Under the pieces are notes generated by a model. That model saw nothing but the letters and a program-made list of their open reading frames with translations, was not told the DNA's origin and ran no database searches. Shown piece after piece: positions 56,592 to 64,000 of a stretch of DNA of 64,000 bases. This stretch comes from UBA5951 sp009936885 (GTDB lineage Bacteria; Pseudomonadota; Alphaproteobacteria; Puniceispirillales; Puniceispirillaceae), in contig CALKVA010000004.1 in the NCBI GenBank assembly GCA_937996625.1, forward strand, positions 104,343 through 168,342, in the 5' to 3' direction. The translations under genes were made by a program, and so were the position numbers. Each line of letters begins with the position of its first letter. Within the stretch, counting starts at the first letter, position 1.

Positions 56592-58403
56592 ATGCCTCAA
56601 GAATTACGCAATATAGCAATTATTGCTCACGTTGATCACGGTAAAACAACATTAATTGACTCTATTATGAAGCAGTCTGGCATGTTCCGCGATAATCAAT
56701 CTGTTAGTGAACGACTAATGGATTCTGGCGACCTTGAAAAAGAAAGAGGCATTACAATTCTTGCCAAGCCAACTTCTATACGCTGGCAGGATGTTAGAAT
56801 AAATATTATCGACACCCCAGGTCATGCTGATTTTGGCGGTGAGGTTGAGCGTGTTTTGCATATGGCTGATGGGGTTATATTATTAACGGATGCAGCAGAA
56901 GGCCCCATGCCACAGACAAAGTTTGTGTTGGGAAAGGCTCTTGCGCTTGGTTTGCGACCTATCGTCATTATTAATAAAGTTGATAAACCCGACAGCCGAG
57001 CAGAGGAGGTCGTAGATGAGGTGTTTGATTTATTCGTGGCGCTTGATGCAAATGAACAGCAGCTTGAATTTCCAATTTTATATGCCTCAGGACGGGATGG
57101 TTGGTGTGTGCGAGAACTTGAAGATAAACGCTTCTCGCTTGAACCTCTGCTAAATTTAATTCTAGCGCATGTTCCGCCGCCAAAACAGGATTTAGAAGCT
57201 CCTTTTGCCATGCTTGCAACCTTACTTGATTCAGACCAATTCCTTGGCAGATGTCTGACCGGAAAAGTTGTTCAAGGCACAGCAAAAATGAACGAGCAGG
57301 TGCGCGCCATAGATCTTGATGGCAATGTTATTGAGCAAGGAAGGCTGACCAAGCTAATGCATTTTGAAGGCACTAACAGAGTGTCAGTTGACAGAGTTGA
57401 AGCGGGAGATATTATTTGTATTGCTGGATTAACAAAAACTTCCGTTGCCGATACAATATGTAACGCAGAACAAAAACAGCCTCTTCAATCAACGCCAATT
57501 GATCCGCCTACAATGTCTGTGACGATAACGGTTAATGATTCGCCCTTTGCTGGTCAGGAAGGCAAAAAAGTAACATCAACAATGATACGGCAACGTCTTT
57601 TAGCCGAAGCTGAGACGAATGTTGCTATAACATTCTCTGAAAGCGAAAATAAGGATTCTTTTGAAATTGGTGGCCGAGGTGAGCTACAGCTTGGTGTTTT
57701 AATTGAGACCATGCGAAGAGAAGGTTTTGAGCTCACCGTATCTCGTCCAAGAGTATTATATAAGCATGAAGATGGACAGCGTTTAGAGCCAATAGAAGAG
57801 GTTATTATTGACGTTGATTCCGAATATGCAAGTACGGTTATTGATTCCTTAAATCGCCGTAAGGCTGAGATGTCAGATATGCGTGAGGTTGGAGCTGGCA
57901 AAACCAGATTAACGTTCCTGGCACCCTCACGCGGGCTTATTGGCTTTCAAAGCAAGTTCCTTACAGATACCAGAGGAACAGGTGTCATTAACCGTCTGTT
58001 TAACAGCTATGCTGCATATAAGGGGGATATATCTGGGCGAAGAAACGGTGTCTTAATTTCAAATGATACAGGTCAGGCCGTTGCATATGCCTTGTTTAAT
58101 TTGCAAGATAGGGGAGATATGTTCGTCTCTCATCAGACGCCTGTTTATCAGGGTATGATAGTGGGCGAGCATAACCGCGATAATGATCTTGAGGTAAATG
58201 TCCTTAAAGGAAAGAAACTTACAAATGTGCGTGCTTCTGGAACGGATGATGCCGTTTCTCTTTCTCCGCCTCGTAATCTCTCGCTTGAAGATATGATGGC
58301 CTATTTGAATCAAGATGAATTGCTTGAAGTAACCCCATTAACGTTGCGCCTTCGAAAACAGTATCTATTGTCGCATGAAAGAAAAAAAGCGGCGAGAAAT
58401 TAG
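56592..58403 (+). CDS. typA: GTP-binding ribosome assembly factor TypA/BipA
   Basis: Translational GTPase related to EF-G that helps ribosome assembly under stress. The 603-residue product has the GTPase motifs AHVDHGKTTLIDSIM near residues 9-23, ITILAKPTSIRW near 53-64, DTPGHADFGGEVERVL near 74-89 and NKVDKPDSR near 127-135. The C-terminal half has the GGRGELQLGVLIETMRREGFE motif in segments near 357-380 and the BipA-specific C-terminal domain (LTLRLRKQYL). Length is normal. It starts 79 bases after pncA, with its own upstream region. Confidence 0.96.
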   Translation: MPQELRNIAIIAHVDHGKTTLIDSIMKQSGMFRDNQSVSERLMDSGDLEKERGITILAKPTSIRWQDVRINIIDTPGHADFGGEVERVLHMADGVILLTDAAEGPMPQTKFVLGKALALGLRPIVIINKVDKPDSRAEEVVDEVFDLFVALDANEQQLEFPILYASGRDGWCVRELEDKRFSLEPLLNLILAHVPPPKQDLEAPFAMLATLLDSDQFLGRCLTGKVVQGTAKMNEQVRAIDLDGNVIEQGRLTKLMHFEGTNRVSVDRVEAGDIICIAGLTKTSVADTICNAEQKQPLQSTPIDPPTMSVTITVNDSPFAGQEGKKVTSTMIRQRLLAEAETNVAITFSESENKDSFEIGGRGELQLGVLIETMRREGFELTVSRPRVLYKHEDGQRLEPIEEVIIDVDSEYASTVIDSLNRRKAEMSDMREVGAGKTRLTFLAPSRGLIGFQSKFLTDTRGTGVINRLFNSYAAYKGDISGRRNGVLISNDTGQAVAYALFNLQDRGDMFVSHQTPVYQGMIVGEHNRDNDLEVNVLKGKKLTNVRASGTDDAVSLSPPRNLSLEDMMAYLNQDELLEVTPLTLRLRKQYLLSHERKKAARN

Positions 58404-58482
58404 AGGTATTCTATTTAATATCTGTAATATATGACGATGTATTTAGTATCTGAATATACTATTTACCCAAATGGAGCGCGAC

Positions 58483-58710
58483 ATGAAGCAGCTAGAATGC
58501 GATGAGTGTGGATCCAAATTTCAGTGTGGATCCAATACAGAAAAACCATGTTGGTGTCATAATCTGCCTAATCTACGATCTAATTTTGACTTAGCGGGTA
58601 AATGTGTTTGTCCAGATTGCCTAACGGACGGTAAAGCAAAACAAATCACGAAAATGCGTAAGAAGAAATCTGCTCAAAGAAATGCAGATAAAATAGAACT
58701 GGCGCGCTGA
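58483..58710 (+). CDS. Small cysteine-rich CWC-type protein
   Basis: A 75-residue protein starting at the ATG at 58483, with GGAG six bases upstream; a further in-frame ATG lies at 58471. It has six or seven cysteines: LECDECGSKFQCG, then KPCWCHNLP, then KCVCPDCL. The C-W-C pattern matches the cysteine-rich CWC family, probably a zinc-binding domain. A basic, lysine-rich C-terminal tail follows. Function of the family is unknown to me. It lies between typA and gloB and could share the typA transcript. Confidence 0.75.
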   Translation: MKQLECDECGSKFQCGSNTEKPCWCHNLPNLRSNFDLAGKCVCPDCLTDGKAKQITKMRKKKSAQRNADKIELAR

Positions 58711-58777
58711 AAACTATAATAATCTGCTATTGGTGTTCTGTTGATTTGCTATTATTTTTTAGGGTAATTTTCGGGGT

Positions 58778-59551
58778 TTAAAAATTATCCTTAGCGGCAC
58801 GAAGGGCAGCAAATAGTTCAGCCTCGCTCGCATTTTTTAAGCCTAACTTATTTCGTATGGCTGGCGAGGACGTACGCAGAAACGGATTTGTTTGTTTTTC
58901 CAATTTTAAATTTGTTGGTATTGTTGGCTTACCCTGTTTAATTAGCAGTTCAACTTCATTTATTCGTGAGATAAGCATTTGGTTATCCGCCTCAACGCTT
59001 AACGCGAATTTTCCATTTGCTTGAGTATATTCATGACTGCAATAAATTATAGTCTCATCTGGCAATGCTGAAATCTTGTTGACGCTTTGAGACATCATAT
59101 CCATAGTGCCTTCAAAAACCCTGCCACAACCAAGTGAGAACAGGGTATCTCCTGCAAATAAGATATTTTCTGATGGCAGGCAGTAATTGATCATATCAAG
59201 GGTATGACCAGGGGTATGAAGGATTTCTACCGGCATATCAGCAAACTGAAATATATCCCCTTCCTCTAATCCTGTAGATAAATGCGAAATCGGATTAGCT
59301 GAATGTTTGGCAGGCCCGATTACGTCGCATTGCCAGCGCTCATACAGGGCGTTAATGCCGTCGGTATGATCCCAATGATGATGTGTTACCCAAATCTGGG
59401 ACAGACGCCACCCTTTTGAGTCAAGTGCTTGATTATAGGCTGTATCCTCTCCTGCATCTATTGCAACCGTTTGCTGTGTGTGACTATCATGGAGTAGAAC
59501 ACCGTAATTATCTGATAGGTAGGGAAATTGGACGATTTCTATACGTGACAT
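58778..59551 (-). CDS. gloB: Hydroxyacylglutathione hydrolase (glyoxalase II)
   Basis: Metallo-beta-lactamase-fold enzyme that splits S-lactoylglutathione into lactate and glutathione. The 257-residue protein shows WVTHHHWDHTDGI near residues 54-66, the metal site H-x-H-x-D-H, LHTPGHTLDMI near 110-120 and FAGDTLFSLGCGRVFEG near 131-147, with CSHEYT near 170-175. These match glyoxalase II. It is five bases downstream of a glyoxalase I-type gene on the same strand, so both steps of methylglyoxal removal are encoded together. Confidence 0.95.
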   Translation of the reverse strand: MSRIEIVQFPYLSDNYGVLLHDSHTQQTVAIDAGEDTAYNQALDSKGWRLSQIWVTHHHWDHTDGINALYERWQCDVIGPAKHSANPISHLSTGLEEGDIFQFADMPVEILHTPGHTLDMINYCLPSENILFAGDTLFSLGCGRVFEGTMDMMSQSVNKISALPDETIIYCSHEYTQANGKFALSVEADNQMLISRINEVELLIKQGKPTIPTNLKLEKQTNPFLRTSSPAIRNKLGLKNASEAELFAALRAAKDNF

Positions 59552-59556
59552 ATTTT

Positions 59557-59997
59557 CTACCAGCTCCCATCATTAGGCATAGATACCCACGGCTCTTGAA
59601 TAGGTTGCTTCTCCCCTTCTTGTAGTAGCTCGATTGAAATACCGTCAGGTGATTTGATAAAGGCCATATATCCATCACGAGGCGGCCTGTTAATGGTAAC
59701 GCCTTTATCCATCAAATCTTGGCAGGTTTGATAAATATCATCTACTCGGTAGGCAAGATGACCAAAGGCGCGCCCTGTTGAATAATCCTCAGCTTCCCAA
59801 TTATAGGTTAGTTCTAATTCTGGTGCTCTGGTTTCTTCTGCAGAAACTTGGTCCCGGTGAGCGCATAAAAACACATTGGTAAATCGGCCCTTCTCGGAGT
59901 CATATCTGCCCAATTCTATAAATCCGAGTTTATTACAATAAAAATCTAGCGATGTTTCTAAATTCTTTACTCTTACCATTGTGTGAATATAGCGCAT
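59557..59997 (-). CDS. gloA: Glyoxalase I (lactoylglutathione lyase), VOC superfamily
   Basis: A 146-residue vicinal-oxygen-chelate protein. It has the glyoxalase I start RYIHTMVRVKNLETSLDFYCNKLGF (with metal ligand His5), a Glu in LELTYNWE near residues 67-74, GHLAYRVDDI near 89-98 with His, and IELLQEG near 122-128 with the last Glu. These four ligand positions match the family. It precedes gloB by five bases, supporting the methylglyoxal pathway. The divergent neighbour is hyi. Confidence 0.9.
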   Translation of the reverse strand: MRYIHTMVRVKNLETSLDFYCNKLGFIELGRYDSEKGRFTNVFLCAHRDQVSAEETRAPELELTYNWEAEDYSTGRAFGHLAYRVDDIYQTCQDLMDKGVTINRPPRDGYMAFIKSPDGISIELLQEGEKQPIQEPWVSMPNDGSW

Positions 59998-60168
59998 ATA
60001 TAATGTCCTTTAGATGAGATACGATCTTTGGGAATTTTAATTCCGACATTAGTTTATCTGTTATAATTTCTGGGTTCAATGGCTTTTAGTGCGATGCGCG
60101 CTTGCCTTTACGTTAAAAACAGTTTCAGCTATTTAAAAAGTTAGTAACCTAGTGATGGGAGAATTTAC

Positions 60169-60939
60169 TTGAAGGATTATGCTTTATCCGCAAACCTTGG
60201 ATATCTATTCACCGAGCACCCATTGGTTGACGCTATTACGCGTGCAGCTGAGGTTGGTTTTAAAGCGGTTGAATGCCAGCGTCCCTACCATGTGCCAGCA
60301 GCACAAGTAAGGCAAGCATGCATAGAGGCTGCAATTCCCATGCTTGCTATAAATACAGCAAAAGGTGAGCAAGGCCAATTTGGCTTGTCAGCGCTCCCTG
60401 ACGCAACTCATGAAGCAAGGCAAGCAATAGATCAAGCTGTTGACTATGCAGGTGAAGTAGAGGCCGGATATATTCATCTTGTGTCTGGCATTACCTCTGG
60501 TTCAGCTTCTTTTGATACCTTATGCTTGAATATAGAGTATGCTCTTGAAAGGCTAAAAAACACAAAGATAGAAGTGATTATAGAGCCTATAAATACAAAT
60601 TCCGTCCCAGGTTATTTTATGTCTTCACCCCAGATTGCACTTGATGTAGTGACCGCGGTTAATTCTGACAGGCTAGGTATAATGTTTGATTGTTTTCACA
60701 TGCTTCACATAACAGGCTCAAAAACAGCTCTTCTGGAGGCATATGCCCTGCTTCATAAAAAGGTGCGCCATATTCAATTTGCTGCATTCCCAGATAGAAA
60801 TGAGCCCAACCATAATTCTTTTTCTTATCCTGCTTTATTTGATAGTTTTAAGGCCAGCGGTTATGATGGATATTTTGGCGCTGAATATCAGCCTGCTGGC
60901 TCTACCCAGGCATCATTGGACTGGATGAATGAATATTAG
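60169..60939 (+). CDS. hyi: Hydroxypyruvate isomerase-like protein
   Basis: TIM-barrel xylose-isomerase-like protein of the Hyi family, which converts hydroxypyruvate and tartronate semialdehyde. The start is a TTG at 60169 with GGGAGAA upstream, giving 256 residues beginning with SANLGYLFTE. The family motifs include FKAVECQRPYHVPAAQV near 30-46, EVIIEPINTNSVPGYFM near 136-152 with the first Glu, MFDCFHMLH and GAEYQPAG near 237-244 with the second. It would fit glyoxylate, glycine or serine metabolism. Gene context is not informative. Confidence 0.85.
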   Translation: MKDYALSANLGYLFTEHPLVDAITRAAEVGFKAVECQRPYHVPAAQVRQACIEAAIPMLAINTAKGEQGQFGLSALPDATHEARQAIDQAVDYAGEVEAGYIHLVSGITSGSASFDTLCLNIEYALERLKNTKIEVIIEPINTNSVPGYFMSSPQIALDVVTAVNSDRLGIMFDCFHMLHITGSKTALLEAYALLHKKVRHIQFAAFPDRNEPNHNSFSYPALFDSFKASGYDGYFGAEYQPAGSTQASLDWMNEY

Positions 60940-60981
60940 GCTTTTTGTGTCCATAATGGCCAACAGTAGAGCCGGTCCTAT

Positions 60982-61830
60982 TTAATGACGTTTGGATATA
61001 TTATCTGCTAGCCATGTGGGCGCTAGTCTTTTAGTGAGCATCATCAGCGTTGTCGCCCAGGTTACGCGGTAGCGAGCGCGCGGTTTTTTTGCGGTTGATG
61101 CTTTCCAAACAGCTTCACTTACCGATGCGGCAGGTAATTCGAACAAATCTTTACCTGAGTTTTCCATTGAAAGACGCGGTATCAACTTATTTTGGTAGGT
61201 CGATTTTTGTCGGGCTTCTTGCCAATTTATCCATTTGTTAAATTGCAGAAAGGCATTTTCACGAATTTTTGTGCGAATTGGCCCTGGCTCAATTAGGATC
61301 GCGTGAACACCGCTTCCATCTAACTCAAGCCGCAATGTGTCTGTTAATCCCTCAAGGGCAAATTTGCTTGCTACATAAGCGCCTCTAAACCGCATGGCAG
61401 CAAACCCTAGGACAGATGAATTCTGAATAATACGCCCTGATTTCTGGGCAAACATAACAGGTAGTGCCAATCGGGTTAGGGTATGCCAGCCAAAAAAATT
61501 TGCTTCAAAAATGGCGCGTAGCGCATCTGTGGGCACATCCTCTACCGCAGCCAGTATCGCAAAGGCGCCATTATTGAAGAGCACATCTAATCTACCCCCT
61601 GTTAATGCAAGCGCCTCCTTGAAACCATTTTCAATAGTGGCTGGCTTTTCATAATCAATACAAACAATATCTAATCCATAGGTGTTTTTCAGAAATTTTG
61701 CATCCTCGGCATTTCTGCAAGATGCGATAACCTGCCACCCTCTCTGTTGGAATTTTAGAGCACAATCAAAACCTATACCGCTTGAACAGCCTGTTATTAA
61801 TATGGAGCGTCTCATTCTTTGTCTATCCAT
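60982..61830 (-). CDS. Short-chain dehydrogenase/reductase
   Basis: A 282-residue Rossmann-fold oxidoreductase. The NAD(P) motif is LITGCSSGIGFDCAL near residues 11-25, the NNGA segment is LFNNGAFA near 86-93, and the catalytic Ser and YxxxK are in NSSVLGF near 137-143 and YVASK near 152-156. The substrate is unknown. The real start could be either Met1 or Met6 in the frame from 61830. It is convergent with hyi and divergent from the aminotransferase-like gene. Confidence 0.86.
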   Translation of the reverse strand: MDRQRMRRSILITGCSSGIGFDCALKFQQRGWQVIASCRNAEDAKFLKNTYGLDIVCIDYEKPATIENGFKEALALTGGRLDVLFNNGAFAILAAVEDVPTDALRAIFEANFFGWHTLTRLALPVMFAQKSGRIIQNSSVLGFAAMRFRGAYVASKFALEGLTDTLRLELDGSGVHAILIEPGPIRTKIRENAFLQFNKWINWQEARQKSTYQNKLIPRLSMENSGKDLFELPAASVSEAVWKASTAKKPRARYRVTWATTLMMLTKRLAPTWLADNISKRH

Positions 61831-61974
61831 TTTGCGTTACATACCCGATTTGCATGATGTTGCCATTTGGCATAAATGTTTTTTGCGTAAGTTTAAGCAT
61901 TTTCAGTTGTTTCTATTTGAAAATGGGATTTTAGTATTTGTAAACAGGTCATTGCAATTGGTAGGAAATATTCT

Positions 61975-63144
61975 ATGCAGTTTGATAAAATACATAACCG
62001 CATTGGCACTAATTCGGATAAATGGGATTCATTGCAATCCTTATATGGATTGTCCCCAAATGAAGCCATTCCAATGTGGGTAGCAGATATGGATTTCGAG
62101 GCACCAGAGGCGGTGACGAATTGTATTCGTGAAATGGCAGAGCAGGGTATTTATGGCTATGCTAGAGAAGATGATAATTACAGACAGGCTATTGTTAGCT
62201 GGATGCAACGCAGACACCAATGGCAAATTCAACCAGATTCAGTGCTATCTGTTCATGGCATTGTGAATGCTATTGCGCTTGCCATTCAGGCATATACCCA
62301 ACCAGGAGATGGCATTATTATATTCTCCCCTGTTTATCACGCTTTTTCACGAGTGATTAAAGCTTCGCAGAGAAGCCTTGTCGAATCGCCATTGGTGAAA
62401 GATTCAATTGGAAAATATAAAATGGATTTGGACGCAACGGCAAACCTTCTTACCGGAAATGAGAAAATGCTTATTCTATGCTCCCCGCATAATCCTGGGG
62501 GACGGGTCTGGAGTGTTCAGGAATTAGAACAAGTTGCTGAATTTGCAGAACGTCATAATCTATTAATCGTCTCAGACGAGATACATCATGATTTAGTCTA
62601 TGATGAGTATATTCACACCCCGTTTGAAAAAGCAGTTCCATCAGCGCGGCCCTATCTTATGACGCTCACCTCAACAACTAAAACATTTAACATTGCTGGT
62701 ATGCATACTGGAAACGTTATTATCTCGGATGAAAAACGCCAAGAGAAATTTAAAAAAACGCTTCAGGCGTTGGCAATTTCACCTAGTAGTTTTGGCGTTG
62801 CTATGACAACTGCTGCTTATAATGGCGGCGATAAATGGCTGGATGAGCTGTTAATTTACCTTGCTCAGAATTATGAGCTATTTAATAGGCGCATCAATCA
62901 GATTAATGGATTAATCTCTATGCCTCTTGAATCTACTTATTTGTGCTGGGTGGATTACCGATCATTGAATATGAGTTTATCCCAATATAAACAAAAAATA
63001 GAATCGCAGTCTAAGGTTGCCGCAAGCTACGGAGATGCATTTGGTACTGGTGGTGAAGGGCACCTTAGATTCAATATTGCGATGCCAAAGCAACTGTTAG
63101 ATTTGGCTCTGGATAGAGTACAGGCGGCCTTTGAGAGCGTTTAG
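61975..63144 (+). CDS. PatB/MalY-type PLP-dependent C-S lyase
   Basis: A 389-residue fold-type I PLP enzyme of the MalY/PatB group, usually a cystathionine beta-lyase or cysteine-S-conjugate lyase. The N-terminus (KIHNRIGTNSDKWD and PMWVADMDFEAP) is specific to this group. The PLP lysine is K236 in TSTTKTFNIAGMH, and CSPHNPGGRVW near residues 169-179 and DEIHHDL near 201-207 are the cofactor contacts. It complements metZ at the other end of the window in sulfur amino acid metabolism. The AT-rich gap that follows leads to the rRNA promoter. Confidence 0.9.
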   Translation: MQFDKIHNRIGTNSDKWDSLQSLYGLSPNEAIPMWVADMDFEAPEAVTNCIREMAEQGIYGYAREDDNYRQAIVSWMQRRHQWQIQPDSVLSVHGIVNAIALAIQAYTQPGDGIIIFSPVYHAFSRVIKASQRSLVESPLVKDSIGKYKMDLDATANLLTGNEKMLILCSPHNPGGRVWSVQELEQVAEFAERHNLLIVSDEIHHDLVYDEYIHTPFEKAVPSARPYLMTLTSTTKTFNIAGMHTGNVIISDEKRQEKFKKTLQALAISPSSFGVAMTTAAYNGGDKWLDELLIYLAQNYELFNRRINQINGLISMPLESTYLCWVDYRSLNMSLSQYKQKIESQSKVAASYGDAFGTGGEGHLRFNIAMPKQLLDLALDRVQAAFESV

Positions 63145-63343
63145 TTTTAGTAACCTAAAAAATAGGGCTGTTTGTTATAAATAATTTGAAATTAGTTTTT
63201 ATCAATTTTTTGCATTTATTACCAAATTTCTCTCTTTAAAATAATAATATTTTAATAAATACGATTTAATTAGTGCTTTATGTCCACATATAATCGGTGT
63301 TAAAAAAACTGTCATAAAATAAGGAAAAAGTAGATTTTTATAT

Positions 63344-63372
63344 TTGACATAATTCAAAATCAGACCTATAAA
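63344..63372 (+). promoter_or_regulatory. rRNA operon promoter
   Basis: TTGACA at 63344-63349 and TATAAA at 63367-63372 are separated by exactly 17 bases, a near-ideal sigma-70 promoter. It is followed about 260 bases later by the 16S rRNA. The upstream 63145-63343 is very AT-rich, as expected for an UP-element, and shows no gene. Confidence 0.8.
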
Positions 63373-63405
63373 CCGCTACTCGCTTTCGGTCACGATAGTG
63401 AGAAA

Positions 63406-63419
63406 GAAGCTTTTGCTTC
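63406..63419 (+). other. Leader hairpin in rRNA transcript
   Basis: GAAGC (63406-63410) and GCTTC (63415-63419) form a small stem with a TTTT loop. It precedes the boxA-like element and lies just downstream of the rrn promoter. Its role may be part of the antitermination leader. Confidence 0.4.
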
Positions 63420-63420
63420 G

Positions 63421-63432
63421 GCTGTTTGACAT
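63421..63432 (+). promoter_or_regulatory. boxA-like antitermination element
   Basis: GCTGTTTGACAT at 63421-63432 resembles the rRNA leader boxA (TGCTCTTTGACA) with one mismatch, located 210 bases upstream of the 16S start. Nus-factor binding here would let polymerase read through the rRNA operon. Confidence 0.55.
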
Positions 63433-63532
63433 TGTGAGAGATAGGAAGGGATTCGCGGGCGGCGATGACTGATAGACGAGTAATCGTTTTTGTCATATTT
63501 GTCCGCTTACGTGAATCTTGGAATAAATGAAA

Positions 63533-63565
63533 ATTCATTTCATTTCTTTATGAAATGTTATGAAT
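63533..63565 (+). other. Stem-loop upstream of 16S rRNA
   Basis: CATTTC at 63541-63546 pairs with GAAATG at 63552-63557, flanked by the more distant ATTCAT / ATGAAT pair. It may be part of the precursor leader stem that RNase III cleaves, but the 3' partner lies outside the window. Confidence 0.35.
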
Positions 63566-63631
63566 AGCTTTGGAAAAGACTAACATAAGTGGGCTTTAGG
63601 AATGTGGCATTTATTTGCGCATATTCAGTTT

Positions 63632-64000
<369 letters not shown>

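Overview
The window is a contiguous piece of an AT-rich, gene-dense alphaproteobacterial chromosome. The evidence is the partial 16S rRNA at the right end (alphaproteobacterial by eye), a RegB/RegA redox two-component pair, and the ubiE-mutM / rpsT / dnaA-dnaN-recF-gyrB neighbourhood. The small intergenic gaps, many ABC uptake systems (amino acid, polyamine, nucleoside, iron-like), DMT exporters, a membrane pyrophosphatase and a glycine riboswitch suggest a free-living, probably marine heterotroph. I cannot name a genus. No phage, insertion sequence, CRISPR array or tRNA was recognised.

Layout. 1-10636: housekeeping block with ubiE (cut by the window edge), mutM, a small exported protein, rpsT, dnaA, dnaN, recF, gyrB and regB-regA. 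10862-16399: metZ, three DMT-family transporters, a small exported protein and a glycosyltransferase. 16461-20080 (minus): ppx and ppk for polyphosphate. 20235-25909: Fur-like palindrome, iron-type ABC permease, glycosyltransferase, MFS exporter and XdhC-like protein. 26027-29533: DEAD/DEAH helicase overlapping rpe, and trhO. 29789-34367: polar amino acid ABC transporter ending in an AstE/AspA-like hydrolase. 34374-38743: exported glutathione peroxidase, a broken small membrane protein gene, a FAD monooxygenase and a membrane pyrophosphatase. 38959-40425: tandem glycine riboswitch controlling a DadA-like oxidase. 40496-56512: pyrC, potFGHI, pyrE, then a large nucleoside uptake and salvage region (ribokinase-like kinase, nucleoside hydrolase, 2-oxoglutarate/Fe(II) oxygenase, BMP-type ABC transporter, cdd, upp, tdk, pncA). 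56592-63144: typA, a CWC zinc-ribbon-like protein, gloB-gloA, hydroxypyruvate isomerase, a short-chain dehydrogenase and a PatB/MalY C-S lyase. 63344-64000: rRNA promoter, leader and the first ~370 bases of 16S rRNA.

How the genes fit together. The most coherent and least standard unit is 45777-56512. It can import nucleosides, deaminate cytidine, split nucleosides into base and ribose, phosphorylate the ribose, and rebuild UMP from uracil (upp) or orotate (pyrE). An isopenicillin-N-synthase-like oxygenase sits between the hydrolase and the transporter, and I propose it modifies an imported nucleoside or base. Three separate ABC operons carry a stem-loop directly after the binding-protein gene, which would raise binding protein over membrane components. 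Two of those binding proteins share an almost identical N-terminal membrane anchor in place of a normal cleavable signal peptide.
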